A DNA stretch of 24,224 bases from IMG/VR virus record IMGVR_UViG_3300025131_009159, positions 1 through 24,224 of that record, one strand, 5' to 3'. The notes below the pieces were generated by a model. That model did no database searches. It was not told the DNA's origin and saw nothing but the letters and a program-made list of their open reading frames with translations. Source of the DNA: a virus. Position 1 is the first letter of the stretch, and each line of letters starts with the position of its first letter. The translations under genes were made by a program, and so were the position numbers. Below are positions 7,065 to 15,053 of this stretch, in pieces.

Positions 7065-10000
7065 CAGATAAAAAGATTCCTTTCGTGGGGCTACACGCCC
7101 ACAGCGTGGCAGGCTCAATCTTCGATGCTATTGGGTATCCAGATGAGCATATGGATTTTTGCTATGAGAACGGAGGCGAAGCTCTCGCCTTGACGGACCA
7201 CGGGAATATGAATGGCTTTTCACACCAGTTTTTACACTGGCAGAAGATGAAGGCCGAAGGAAAAGAATTTAAGCCAATCTATGGTGTCGAGGCATATTTC
7301 TTGCCTTCCATTGATGAGTGGCGCGAGGATTATAATCGTATTAAAGAAGACGCGAAGCTCGCCAAATCATTGGCAAAAGAGGGCGACACCTCCGGCGCAA
7401 CCGTTGAGGATGAAGAGGCCTCCAAGAAAGCCATCAAGTCTGTTATCAATCGTCGACGACATCTCGTCCTTCTGGCACAGAATCAGACGGGGCTTAACAA
7501 CTTGTTCAAATTAATCTCAGCTTCATATAGAGAGGAGAACTTCTATCGCTACCCACGTGTAGATTATAAGATGCTCGCTGAGCACTCTGAGGGCGTCATC
7601 GCTGCGTCTGCCTGCTTGGGAGGCCCTTATGCTGGCAACTACTGGGAGAACCGTGAGGAGGGCCCAGAGGCTGTGAGAGAGGCGATGAGGGAAACGACTC
7701 GACGCTTCGTGGAGGTCTTTGGTGACCGTTGGTACGGGGAACTCCAATGGAATAACATTCCAGAGCAACACGAACTAAACCAGCACATCATCGAGGTATG
7801 CAAGGAGTTTGATGTTACATTAATTTCAACAGTGGATAGCCACTATCCCAATCGCGAAGCTTGGAAGGATCGGGAGCTTTATAAGCGCTTAGGTTGGCTA
7901 GGCAAGGGAACCCCGGCGTGGGCGGAAGACAATACGGAACTGCCCCGGGGCGTAGAAGAGATCGGTTATGAACTCTATCCTAAGAATGGAAATGAAATCT
8001 GGGAATCATATAAGCAATACTCCGAGAACCTAGGAATGGAATACGACGATGACTTGGTAATGAATTCAATTACCGAAACACACAACATCGCATTCAATCG
8101 GATTGAGACTTTTGTCCCCGATACTACCGTAAGGCTACCTGACTTTGTGGTGCCCGCGGGATTCACAGATGCGGAAGCACTGGTGAACTATGCTTTGGAG
8201 GGCCTGCGAGAGCGCGGCCTCCACGAGAACGAAGAGTACACCACTCGACTGCAACAGGAACTTGATGTTATTGGGGATCGAGGATTCAGTAAGTACTTCC
8301 TGACAATGAAGGCGATCGCCGACAAGGCCAATGAGGCTCAGTTGACTGGCCCAGGCCGAGGGTCTGCTGCTGGTTCGCTGGCTGCGTATGTGCTAGGCAT
8401 CACACAGATTGACCCAATCAAGTACGGACTCCTTTTCGAGAGGTTCCTGCGCAAGGATGCGACGGACTACCCCGACATTGATTATGATGTTGCGGAGCCG
8501 ATGGAACTCAAGGAAATGCTGATGGAAGACTGGGGCAAGAACTCGGTCATTCCAATTTCAAACTGGAACACACTACAACTTAAGTCTTTGATTAAAGATA
8601 TTTCAAAGTTTTATGGAGTGGAGTTCGGAGAAGTTAACAGAGTTACTTCTTCTATGATCGCAGAAGCAACACCAGCAGCAAAGCAACTACACGGCATTAA
8701 GGCGGGCGTCTACGCTCCAACCTGGGAAGAAGTAATGGAATTGTCTCCATCCCTGCGCGGCTACCTAGTAAAGTATCCACACATTAAGACACACGTCGAG
8801 GCGCTGGTTGGACAGGTTCGTTCCTGCTCCCGTCACGCAGGGGGCGTTCTGATTGCCGACGACTTGAACGAGCATATGCCAATCATTAGTTCGGGGGGAG
8901 TGCGCCAGTCACCGTGGGCGGAGGGCCAGCACGTTCGGCACCTGGAGCCTCTTGGGTTCATTAAGTTTGATTTGCTGGGCTTGTCTACACTTCGTATGAT
9001 CGAGGGCGCAATTCGCCACATTTTAAAGCGACACCATAATAATCCAGACCCCACATTTGAGGACGTAAAGGCGTTCTACAACAAACATCTGCATCCTGAC
9101 AAAATTGACTTTAACGATCAAAAAGTATACAAGAACATTTTTCAGAAAGGTAATTTCGCGGGTATTTTTCAATTCACAGAGCAGCGGGCACAGGAATTCT
9201 GTGCGAACGCAAAGCCGAAGTCCTTGATTGATATCTCTGCCATCACTTCGATCTATCGACCCGGCCCACTGTCGGCCAATGTGCACGAGCAATATGTTCA
9301 AGCAAAGGCTAGCCCGGGCAACATCGATTACATTAATGAGCACGTGAAGGATGTGACCAAGGAAACGTACGGGTTCCTTATCTTCCAAGAACAGATTGCC
9401 CTCCTGGCGCACAAGTTAGGAAAGGGACTCACCCTAGATGAGGGAAACTTGCTAAGGAAGGTACTCACCAAGAAGGGAACGGGGAAGGAAGCGAGAGTAA
9501 AGAAAGCGCTCCGCACCAAGTTTATCGATGGGTGCGTTGAGAAAGGGATCCGCCATAGCGAGGCCGACGATATGTGGGAGAGGTTCGAATACTTCTCTGG
9601 CTATGGTTTCAATAAGTCGCACGCAGTATCATACTCGGCAATCTCGTTCCAGTGCGCGTGGCTCTATAACTACTATCCAGTTGAGTGGATGGCGTCGTTT
9701 CTTGATAAGGAACCAGAGAAGCGCAAGGAGAAGGCTATCAACATTGCGAAGTCTAATGGCTTTAAGATTGTGGAGGCGGACATTAATACGTCGTCGTTCG
9801 TGTGGGAGATCGATCCCGACAACCCGAAGCGTTTGGTACAACCTTTGGCGGGCTTGAAGGGATTGGGAGACGCAGCAATTGAACAAATTGTTAACAACCG
9901 ACCATTTAACGATATTGAGGAGTTCCTCTTCCATGACGACATTATATATTCAAAGTTGAACAAGAAGGCTCTGGATGTACTCGTTCGTTCTGGGGCGTTG

Positions 10001-10501
10001 AATAAACTAATCGATGAGAGGTTCACTGGACGTAAGCACTTCTGGTCTGCTGTAGCAGTTGATCGCGTCTATAGCAAGAAGAAGTTCCTTGAGAACATCG
10101 AGAACTATAAGGACGAAGGCGATTTCACCAACGAAGAAGAGATTGATAATCTTACAACACTAACCGGTATTTTTCCAATGCATCTAGTGATGACTGAGGA
10201 TGTCAGACAGAGATTGGATAGCTACTACGTGCCGCCGGTTTCGGATTATGACCCAGAACTTGGGCTTGTGTGGTTCATTCCGCGCGAAGTTATTAAAAAG
10301 AAAACAAAGCATGGGAAGCCCTATTGGATTGTTGCAGTAATTGATTCTAACTCAGTGTTGACAAAGTTCCGGTGTTGGGGTATTATAGAGGGTAAGGATA
10401 GGATTCACATTAACCGTCCATATATGGGCAAGTTAGACTTTGATCCGGCGTGGGGATTTTCCACACGATCCATTAGAAGAAATTTAAGATTATTGGGTTG
10501 A
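7061..10501 (+). CDS. dnaE: DNA polymerase III alpha-type (C-family) replicase with PHP domain
   Basis: This 1146-aa protein is a full-length bacterial-type replicative polymerase. The PHP domain shows all the metal-ligand motifs I know: HAHS (His12, His14), TDHGN (His47), GVEAY (Glu77), HLVLLAQN (His134), SACLGG (Cys185) and DSHY (Asp259, His261). The palm has GPGRGSAAGSLAAY, then PDIDYD with catalytic Asp472 and Asp474, and KFDLLGL with the third catalytic Asp637, followed by a thumb/fingers region, a helix-hairpin-helix (LAGLKGLGDAAIEQIV) and an OB-like C-terminal segment (KTKHGKPYWIVAVID). No intein or frameshift was found. I see no QxxLF-type clamp-binding motif. It starts in a 4-nt overlap (ATGA) with the previous gene, with GGGAG 6 nt upstream. 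No proofreading epsilon subunit is encoded in the window. Confidence 0.96.
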   Translation: MTDKKIPFVGLHAHSVAGSIFDAIGYPDEHMDFCYENGGEALALTDHGNMNGFSHQFLHWQKMKAEGKEFKPIYGVEAYFLPSIDEWREDYNRIKEDAKLAKSLAKEGDTSGATVEDEEASKKAIKSVINRRRHLVLLAQNQTGLNNLFKLISASYREENFYRYPRVDYKMLAEHSEGVIAASACLGGPYAGNYWENREEGPEAVREAMRETTRRFVEVFGDRWYGELQWNNIPEQHELNQHIIEVCKEFDVTLISTVDSHYPNREAWKDRELYKRLGWLGKGTPAWAEDNTELPRGVEEIGYELYPKNGNEIWESYKQYSENLGMEYDDDLVMNSITETHNIAFNRIETFVPDTTVRLPDFVVPAGFTDAEALVNYALEGLRERGLHENEEYTTRLQQELDVIGDRGFSKYFLTMKAIADKANEAQLTGPGRGSAAGSLAAYVLGITQIDPIKYGLLFERFLRKDATDYPDIDYDVAEPMELKEMLMEDWGKNSVIPISNWNTLQLKSLIKDISKFYGVEFGEVNRVTSSMIAEATPAAKQLHGIKAGVYAPTWEEVMELSPSLRGYLVKYPHIKTHVEALVGQVRSCSRHAGGVLIADDLNEHMPIISSGGVRQSPWAEGQHVRHLEPLGFIKFDLLGLSTLRMIEGAIRHILKRHHNNPDPTFEDVKAFYNKHLHPDKIDFNDQKVYKNIFQKGNFAGIFQFTEQRAQEFCANAKPKSLIDISAITSIYRPGPLSANVHEQYVQAKASPGNIDYINEHVKDVTKETYGFLIFQEQIALLAHKLGKGLTLDEGNLLRKVLTKKGTGKEARVKKALRTKFIDGCVEKGIRHSEADDMWERFEYFSGYGFNKSHAVSYSAISFQCAWLYNYYPVEWMASFLDKEPEKRKEKAINIAKSNGFKIVEADINTSSFVWEIDPDNPKRLVQPLAGLKGLGDAAIEQIVNNRPFNDIEEFLFHDDIIYSKLNKKALDVLVRSGALNKLIDERFTGRKHFWSAVAVDRVYSKKKFLENIENYKDEGDFTNEEEIDNLTTLTGIFPMHLVMTEDVRQRLDSYYVPPVSDYDPELGLVWFIPREVIKKKTKHGKPYWIVAVIDSNSVLTKFRCWGIIEGKDRIHINRPYMGKLDFDPAWGFSTRSIRRNLRLLG
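10358..10386 (+). promoter_or_regulatory. Sigma70-type promoter inside the 3' end of dnaE
   Basis: TTGACA (10358-10363), 17 nt and TATTAT (10381-10386) give the same boxes and spacing as the site at 924. The expected RNA start near 10393 would make a leader of about 155 nt for the endonuclease-like gene. It lies fully inside coding sequence. Confidence 0.45.
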
Positions 10502-10526
10502 CACTCACTAAAGAAAGTGATACTAT
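10498..10526 (+). promoter_or_regulatory. Sigma70-type promoter of the restriction-modification-like cassette
   Basis: TTGACA (10498-10503) overlaps the dnaE stop codon; 17 nt later is TACTAT (10521-10526, 4/6), with TATAAG overlapping it. RNA would start near 10533, 15 nt before the endonuclease-like ATG. The spacer contains the inverted repeat TCACT-aaagaa-AGTGA (10505-10520), a possible operator that would fit the need to control a restriction cassette. Confidence 0.5.
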
Positions 10527-10547
10527 AAGGATACGGATACAGCACAT

Positions 10548-11066
10548 ATGACACCCGAACAAGAATACAAATACCTTTATGAAAGAATGGGGCGACTCTG
10601 CGAAGAACAAGAATGGGGCGACCCTTTTAGTTACGCGCGCAGTAAGGAGATTTATGCAGCAATTGTACTGGAACACCAAATTGCTCCGGACTATTCAGGC
10701 GCCGATGCTATCAACCAAAAGAAAGAGGAAGTAGAATATAAATCAACCATTGCCAAGAACTGCAAGGGCGCATACACAGGTATCTCAGTGCAGCCTACAC
10801 GGGAAGAACAGGAGCGTTATCTCATTGAAGAGAAGATCGTGAAGTACCCCGAGCACTATTTCAACCGCTTTGAAAAAAGTAGGCTAATGGAGTCTTGGAT
10901 GTTGACAGGACAGAAGGTATATGATATTCTAGAACCCAAGCTTAGCAAGAAGTTTAATACAGTTTTAAGCAAGAAAGATCCACGCCTTAGTGCCACCGTT
11001 TCGTGGAGAGATATACAAAACAACGGCGGAGTTCAAATTATTAAGAACGGAAAGAAGATAAAGTAA
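10548..11066 (+). CDS. PD-(D/E)XK restriction endonuclease-like protein
   Basis: This 172-aa protein shows the arrangement of a type II restriction enzyme core: a helix with Glu34 (SKEIYAAIV), then DYSGADAI with Asp53, a short turn, and the strand EVEYKST with Glu63 and Lys65, giving E...D...ExK. GAYTGISVQ follows as the next core strand. The rest (EEQERYLIEEKIVKY, HYFNRFEKSRL) is a conserved-looking helical and basic part that may bind DNA. It is the first gene of a promoter-linked set with a ParB-like gene (1-nt overlap) and a DNA methyltransferase. Together these suggest sequence-specific cutting of unmethylated DNA. The fold is inferred from motif spacing only and the recognition site is unknown. 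The ribosome site is weak (AAGGA 16 nt upstream). Confidence 0.65.
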   Translation: MTPEQEYKYLYERMGRLCEEQEWGDPFSYARSKEIYAAIVLEHQIAPDYSGADAINQKKEEVEYKSTIAKNCKGAYTGISVQPTREEQERYLIEEKIVKYPEHYFNRFEKSRLMESWMLTGQKVYDILEPKLSKKFNTVLSKKDPRLSATVSWRDIQNNGGVQIIKNGKKIK

Positions 11067-12187
11067 TGACAGCAAAAGCAAAGAACCAGGTACATCTACA
11101 AGTGGCCTCAGATCCTACATCCCTCGTGGTGTCGCCTCCGCTCGCGAGGTATAAGCCCAAGAAGCAGACTTGTCCTGTACGAACGATCTTTAATGGCAAG
11201 CCCCATCGTGAGAAAATGTATGAGATTCCTTTGGATGATATCGAAAGACTTTCACAAGACCAGATGCGTATTCAAGACTCTCAAGATTCCTCTGTCTCCG
11301 AGAAGCAAGATGACATGGAACAAAATGGTCAAGAAAACGGTATTGGGCTGAAATGGAACCCGACTAGTCAAAAATTCAGGGTGGTGTGGGGCCACACCAG
11401 GTTCCGTGCTGCGGTTAAGACAGCAGCGCAGGGTGGGACAATTCCGGGTAACCAAGATGGACACATCTGGGGTTATGTTTTGGATGAATCCTCCGCTGTT
11501 ATTGAACAACTAAAGGGTATTGAGAACACCAATTTTTCCCACGCCGTCGCCGCAACCAAAGAAGACGTTGCCAACAGCCTAAAGGAGATGGTCCGAAAGG
11601 GGGTTTTTGGATCCCCTTCAGACTTTGAAGACCTGGAGGAGGCCCAACAGAGAAAGTGTCTTAAAGACTGGGTGGACAAGTATGCCAACAGCTATGGAGG
11701 GAGAAAGTTTCAAGGAATTTGGAATATAGCGAAACGCGATATCTCCCAGGTAGCAAAGAAGCTCAAGACCTGGGATAAAGCCACTAGCCTTGTAGACTGG
11801 TTCAATAAGTTTAATCCTTATGGCCTTACTAATCCTTTAACACCCGGTAAAGAAGTGTCCGGAACGATAGTGCTGCTGCCAAACGGGAAACGACTAGCAG
11901 TCTATTTTGTGACTGCCTTCAAGGAACTCCACACCAATGTTCCAGCGAACACCCAGTGGAAGAAAAATGTAAATAACGAAGTTGATGAAGTTGTAGTGGT
12001 AGCTTGCTTTAACGAATCGGCTGTTTCTAAGCTTCCCGCCAAGCGTATCGAAGGTATCGATAAGATTCGTAAGTGGAATAGTGGGGTCTCCCCTAACTCA
12101 GTTGACCGGCTGCTGATACCCCCCACGACTGAGTTGGAACAACAGGATGAGATTCAAACTCCTTGGGTAATAGACGTGACATTTTAA
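11066..12187 (+). CDS. ParB/Srx-like domain protein in the restriction-modification-like cassette
   Basis: In this 373-aa protein, residues about 50-140 carry a ParB N-terminal-like fold: MYEIPLDDIERL, then IGLKWNPTSQKFRVVWGH and GHTRFRAA (109-116), equivalent to the G-x-R-R signature region of ParB, which binds or cleaves nucleotides. ParB-like domains are commonly paired or fused with phage DNA methyltransferases, and here the next gene is one. The C-terminal 230 residues are unassigned, with Trp/Lys-rich helical stretches (KCLKDWVDKYANSYGG, VAKKLKTWDKATSLVDWF) and a beta-rich part (SGTIVLLPNGKRLAVYFV). Start and upstream stop overlap (TAATG). The gene could be a specificity or regulatory subunit; nothing in the sequence proves that. 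Confidence 0.65.
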   Translation: MTAKAKNQVHLQVASDPTSLVVSPPLARYKPKKQTCPVRTIFNGKPHREKMYEIPLDDIERLSQDQMRIQDSQDSSVSEKQDDMEQNGQENGIGLKWNPTSQKFRVVWGHTRFRAAVKTAAQGGTIPGNQDGHIWGYVLDESSAVIEQLKGIENTNFSHAVAATKEDVANSLKEMVRKGVFGSPSDFEDLEEAQQRKCLKDWVDKYANSYGGRKFQGIWNIAKRDISQVAKKLKTWDKATSLVDWFNKFNPYGLTNPLTPGKEVSGTIVLLPNGKRLAVYFVTAFKELHTNVPANTQWKKNVNNEVDEVVVVACFNESAVSKLPAKRIEGIDKIRKWNSGVSPNSVDRLLIPPTTELEQQDEIQTPWVIDVTF

Positions 12188-13075
12188 ATGGCCACTCTTC
12201 CACCACAAAACATGGAAGGTCTTGAGTATCTTCGCACAATCGACGATAATTCTATCGACTTGGTGCTGACTGACCCTCCTTATATTACTTCCCGCGATTC
12301 GGGAATGGATAAGTGGGTTGATTGGGTCGATAACGTAAAAAAGAACAATCTTCAGATGCGCACAGAAGCCCAGTGGCGCGCCTTCAAGACTGCCACAGAG
12401 TGGAAAAAGTGGGCGCGCCAAGGTGGTTACGCGCCGGGCAAAGAGCGCCTCAAAGCTTTAAAGAATGCCAAAAGAAATTATCTTAAGTATGGTTCTATCT
12501 ATGGAGAGAAATATGCTGTTCGTACTGATTATGGTAAGTGGGATTCAGAATTTACGATGCAGACAATGGATAAGTTCGTGGAAGAATTCTATCGCGTCTT
12601 ACGTCCTGGAGGCACTTGTATTATTTTCTTTGATATCTGGAAAATATCTTACCTTAAGGAAATGATGGAATGTCACAAATTCAAGCAACCTAGGTTTATT
12701 GAATGGGTTAAAACAAATCCTCAACCGTTAAACAGCAGTCGCAATTACCTCACCAACTGTAGAGAGATAGCGCTGTTGGGAGTTAAAAAGGGAAGTCCCA
12801 CCTTCAACAGCAAATATGATAACGCGATATACGAGTATCCGATTCAGGGAGGGAAGTGGCGCATTATGCCTACCCAAAAGAGCTTGTCCTTATGTGAGGC
12901 CTTAATTAAAAAGCATTCCAACGAAGGAGATCTTATTATTGATCCTTTCCTGGGTGCCGGCACAACCGCGGTTGCTGCAGCCAACACAGGACGAAAGTTT
13001 AAAGGCTGTGAACTAAGAGAAGATATGTTTAACCAAATGATGGAAAGGATCGAAGGTGAATTAAATGAAAGCTGA
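12188..13075 (+). CDS. Beta-class DNA methyltransferase (likely N6-adenine)
   Basis: This 295-aa enzyme transfers a methyl group from S-adenosylmethionine to a DNA base. Motif IV DPPY is at residues 29-32, followed by a 100-residue target-recognition region rich in Lys/Trp (KKWARQGGYAPGKERLKAL), and motif I DPFLGAGTT is at 252-260 near the C-terminus. This IV-TRD-I order defines the beta class; DPPY favours adenine-N6 over cytosine-N4, though both occur. RVLRPGGTCIIFFD and WVKTNPQP are further family motifs. The ATG directly follows the ParB-like stop with no clear ribosome site, so translation is probably coupled; an ATG at 12212 is an alternative start. It overlaps purA by 11 nt. As partner of the gene at 10548 it would protect phage DNA. 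Confidence 0.9.
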   Translation: MATLPPQNMEGLEYLRTIDDNSIDLVLTDPPYITSRDSGMDKWVDWVDNVKKNNLQMRTEAQWRAFKTATEWKKWARQGGYAPGKERLKALKNAKRNYLKYGSIYGEKYAVRTDYGKWDSEFTMQTMDKFVEEFYRVLRPGGTCIIFFDIWKISYLKEMMECHKFKQPRFIEWVKTNPQPLNSSRNYLTNCREIALLGVKKGSPTFNSKYDNAIYEYPIQGGKWRIMPTQKSLSLCEALIKKHSNEGDLIIDPFLGAGTTAVAAANTGRKFKGCELREDMFNQMMERIEGELNES

Positions 13076-14072
13076 TATAGTAATAGGATTGTCTTATGGT
13101 GACGAGGGCAAAGGAAAAGTAACTCACCACCTACTCAAATCGGGGGGGTATACCCACTGTCTTCGTTTTAATGGAGGATGTAACGCGGGGCACACCATTT
13201 ACCACAAGGGCAAGAAGTTTGTAACACACCATATACCTGCTGGAGTATTCTTCGGAATACGATCTATTATTGGGCCCGGGTGTGTCGTAAATCTTGAACA
13301 GTTTAAAAACGAGATTGCTGATTTAGAAGAGAGTGGGGTTCAAACTTCGGGTCTTGTTTTTATTGCCAAAAACACTCACGTTATCACTAGCGCACACTTA
13401 GAAGAGGATGGTCGCGAAAGCGCAATCGGAACCACCAAGCGAGGCAACGGGCCCGCCTATAGGGATAAGTATGACCGTACAGGCACCCGGGCGCAGGATG
13501 TTCCCGAGTTAAAGAACAGTCCTTATCTTATTGATTTATACAGTGAATTTTATAATGGACTAGTAGATCCGTGGATTCTTTGCGAGGGCGCACAAGGGTT
13601 TGGCTTGGACATTGACTGGGGAGATTATCCTTTCGTAACCTCAAGTCATTGCACAACGGCCGGCGCACTTTTAAATTGTATTCCACCTCAAGTAGTTCGT
13701 AGAGTATTTGGGGTTACGAAGGCTTATGATACCTATGTGGGGTCCAAGAAGTTCCATGGCAACGGCCGCGCGTTCGATCTTTTACAACAGGTTGGCGATG
13801 AATATGGTTCCACAACTGGGCGCCCACGACAGTGTAATTGGCTTGACGCAAGAATGCTGAGAAAAGCAATCATCGTTAACGGGGTTACTGATTTGATCAT
13901 TAACAAAGTAGACGTCCTACGAGAAGTTGGAAAGTGGAACTTGCGTTCCTACACCGACGATCGTATTTTTATACAAACAGGAAACGAGCAGGCGTGGAAA
14001 CAATATCTTAAAAAGTATCTAGAAGATACGGACGTTAATATCATATTTTCAGAAAGCCCAGAAAGGATTTAA
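13065..14072 (+). CDS. purA: Adenylosuccinate synthetase, short phage/archaeal-like form
   Basis: PurA joins aspartate to IMP using GTP, making adenylosuccinate on the way to AMP. At 335 aa it is about 95 residues shorter than E. coli PurA and close in length to archaeal PurA and phage PurZ. The P-loop-like YGDEGKGK keeps the catalytic Asp13, NAGHT keeps catalytic His43, and AIGTTKRGNGPAY, CEGAQGFGLDI, TTGRPR and NKVD (280-283) match IMP- and guanine-binding motifs. NKVD argues for GTP as donor. The usual TRVGxGPFP stretch is altered to TYVGSKKF (223-230). PurZ, which makes the 2-aminoadenine precursor, normally lacks the Asp, so ordinary PurA chemistry is favoured, but a dGMP-using variant is not excluded. 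No PurB is seen. An AGGTGA ribosome site lies 6 nt upstream. Confidence 0.88.
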   Translation: MKADIVIGLSYGDEGKGKVTHHLLKSGGYTHCLRFNGGCNAGHTIYHKGKKFVTHHIPAGVFFGIRSIIGPGCVVNLEQFKNEIADLEESGVQTSGLVFIAKNTHVITSAHLEEDGRESAIGTTKRGNGPAYRDKYDRTGTRAQDVPELKNSPYLIDLYSEFYNGLVDPWILCEGAQGFGLDIDWGDYPFVTSSHCTTAGALLNCIPPQVVRRVFGVTKAYDTYVGSKKFHGNGRAFDLLQQVGDEYGSTTGRPRQCNWLDARMLRKAIIVNGVTDLIINKVDVLREVGKWNLRSYTDDRIFIQTGNEQAWKQYLKKYLEDTDVNIIFSESPERI

Positions 14073-14073
14073 A

Positions 14074-14538
14074 ATGATTTTACAATACCATATGTTACGA
14101 GGGAGGGATTTCCCCCCCGTTAGAGCAAACCCCAGCGACGCTGGATTAGATTTGCGTTGGACTCCCGGCGAGGAGTCCGAGACACTCTTCAAGATTGCAC
14201 CAGGAGAAAGCGTCCTGATTCCAACGGGGTGCACCTTTGCAGTCCCGCACGGCTATATGATGGAGATAAAAAACAAATCGAGTGTAGCCCACAAGCGACA
14301 ACTTTTGGTGGGGGCGTGTGTGGTGGACAGCGGTTACAAGGGCGAAGTTTTTGTGAATCTTCACAACGTTGGTTCAGAAGTACAAATTTTGGAACCCGGA
14401 GATAAGGTAGCACAAGCTGTTGTTTTGCCCGCAATACCAATTCGTTTCTTAGCGTCAGAGGACCCCAATATTTATGATTGGTATCCAATCACTATTTCAG
14501 ATCGCGATGCGGGCGCACTTGGAAGTACGGGAAAATGA
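14074..14538 (+). CDS. dut: dUTP diphosphatase (dUTPase), trimeric type
   Basis: This 154-aa enzyme hydrolyses dUTP to dUMP and PPi, keeping uracil out of phage DNA and feeding dTMP synthesis. All five motifs are visible: I around ANPSDAGLDL (18-27), II NKSSVAHK (67-74), III VVDSGYKGE (83-91) with catalytic Asp85, IV GDKVAQAVV (109-117) and V RDAGALGSTGK (144-154). A longer linker (ASEDPNIYDWYPI) separates IV and V. AAAGGA precedes the ATG, 1 nt after the purA stop. Its last bases overlap the next start as ATGA. The assignment is firm. Confidence 0.95.
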   Translation: MILQYHMLRGRDFPPVRANPSDAGLDLRWTPGEESETLFKIAPGESVLIPTGCTFAVPHGYMMEIKNKSSVAHKRQLLVGACVVDSGYKGEVFVNLHNVGSEVQILEPGDKVAQAVVLPAIPIRFLASEDPNIYDWYPITISDRDAGALGSTGK

Positions 14539-15053
14539 GCCAGCTTCGAACCGGACTATGGAAACAGTCACTGGGTGCTGTAGGTTTTAGTTCGGCAAGT
14601 AGCGAATGGGATACGCCCCAAGGCTTTTACGATAAGCTCGATAAACAATTTAACTTCACTTTAGATCCTTGTGCTACATCCAAGAGCGCTAAGTGTAAAA
14701 AATATTATACCGAAGAGGACGATGGTCTCGCCCAAGATTGGAAGGGCCAGACTGTCTTTGTAAATCCCCCCTATGGCCGCGGCATAGGTGTGTGGCTTAA
14801 AAAGGGATATGAAGAATCAAAGAAACATAACACCGTTGTTGTAATGTTGATTCCATCCAGAACCGATACCAAGTGGTGGCACGATTACGTAATGAAAGCA
14901 AAAGAAGTTCACCTTGTTCGTGGTCGATTAAAGTTTGGCACCTCCGCCAATGCTGCCCCCTTCCCGTCGGCAGTTGTAGTGTTTCATTCTGATATGCTCT
15001 ACAAATCGCCAGTTGCGCTAGCGCCTGATTTTTATCCATTGGAAAGAACGTGA
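14535..15053 (+). CDS. Phage Dam-family DNA N6-adenine methyltransferase
   Basis: This 172-aa protein fits the phage N6-adenine methyltransferase family (Pfam DNA N-6-adenine-methyltransferase). EWDTPQGFYDKLD (24-36), LDPCAT (43-48), a Cys/Lys patch, FVNPPYG with catalytic NPPY (77-80), MLIPSRTDTKWWHDYV (104-119) and the closing KFGTSANAAPFPSAVVVF are all family landmarks. I start at ATG 14535, which overlaps the dut stop (ATGA) and is followed at once by family sequence; an upstream in-frame ATG at 14478 would run 19 codons through dut. It may protect phage DNA or regulate it. Its relation to the other methyltransferase at 12188 is unclear; they belong to different classes and probably methylate different sites. 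Confidence 0.9.
   Translation: MSQLRTGLWKQSLGAVGFSSASSEWDTPQGFYDKLDKQFNFTLDPCATSKSAKCKKYYTEEDDGLAQDWKGQTVFVNPPYGRGIGVWLKKGYEESKKHNTVVVMLIPSRTDTKWWHDYVMKAKEVHLVRGRLKFGTSANAAPFPSAVVVFHSDMLYKSPVALAPDFYPLERT

Noticed and set aside
10902-10930. TTGACA-17-TATTCT inside the endonuclease-like gene as a separate promoter
   Set aside because: The -10 match is 4/6 and there is no gene boundary close by; counted in the promoter statistics but not annotated.
13065-14072. PurZ of a 2-aminoadenine (Z) genome pathway
   Set aside because: The catalytic Asp13 in YGDEGKGK is kept and NKVD points to GTP; no DatZ or MazZ-type gene is in the window. I keep PurA as the call and list the altered loop as a question.
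14478-14534. Earlier ATG for the Dam-family methyltransferase
   Set aside because: It would add 19 residues read through the dUTPase motif V in another frame; ATG 14535 with ATGA overlap fits the packing seen at other junctions.
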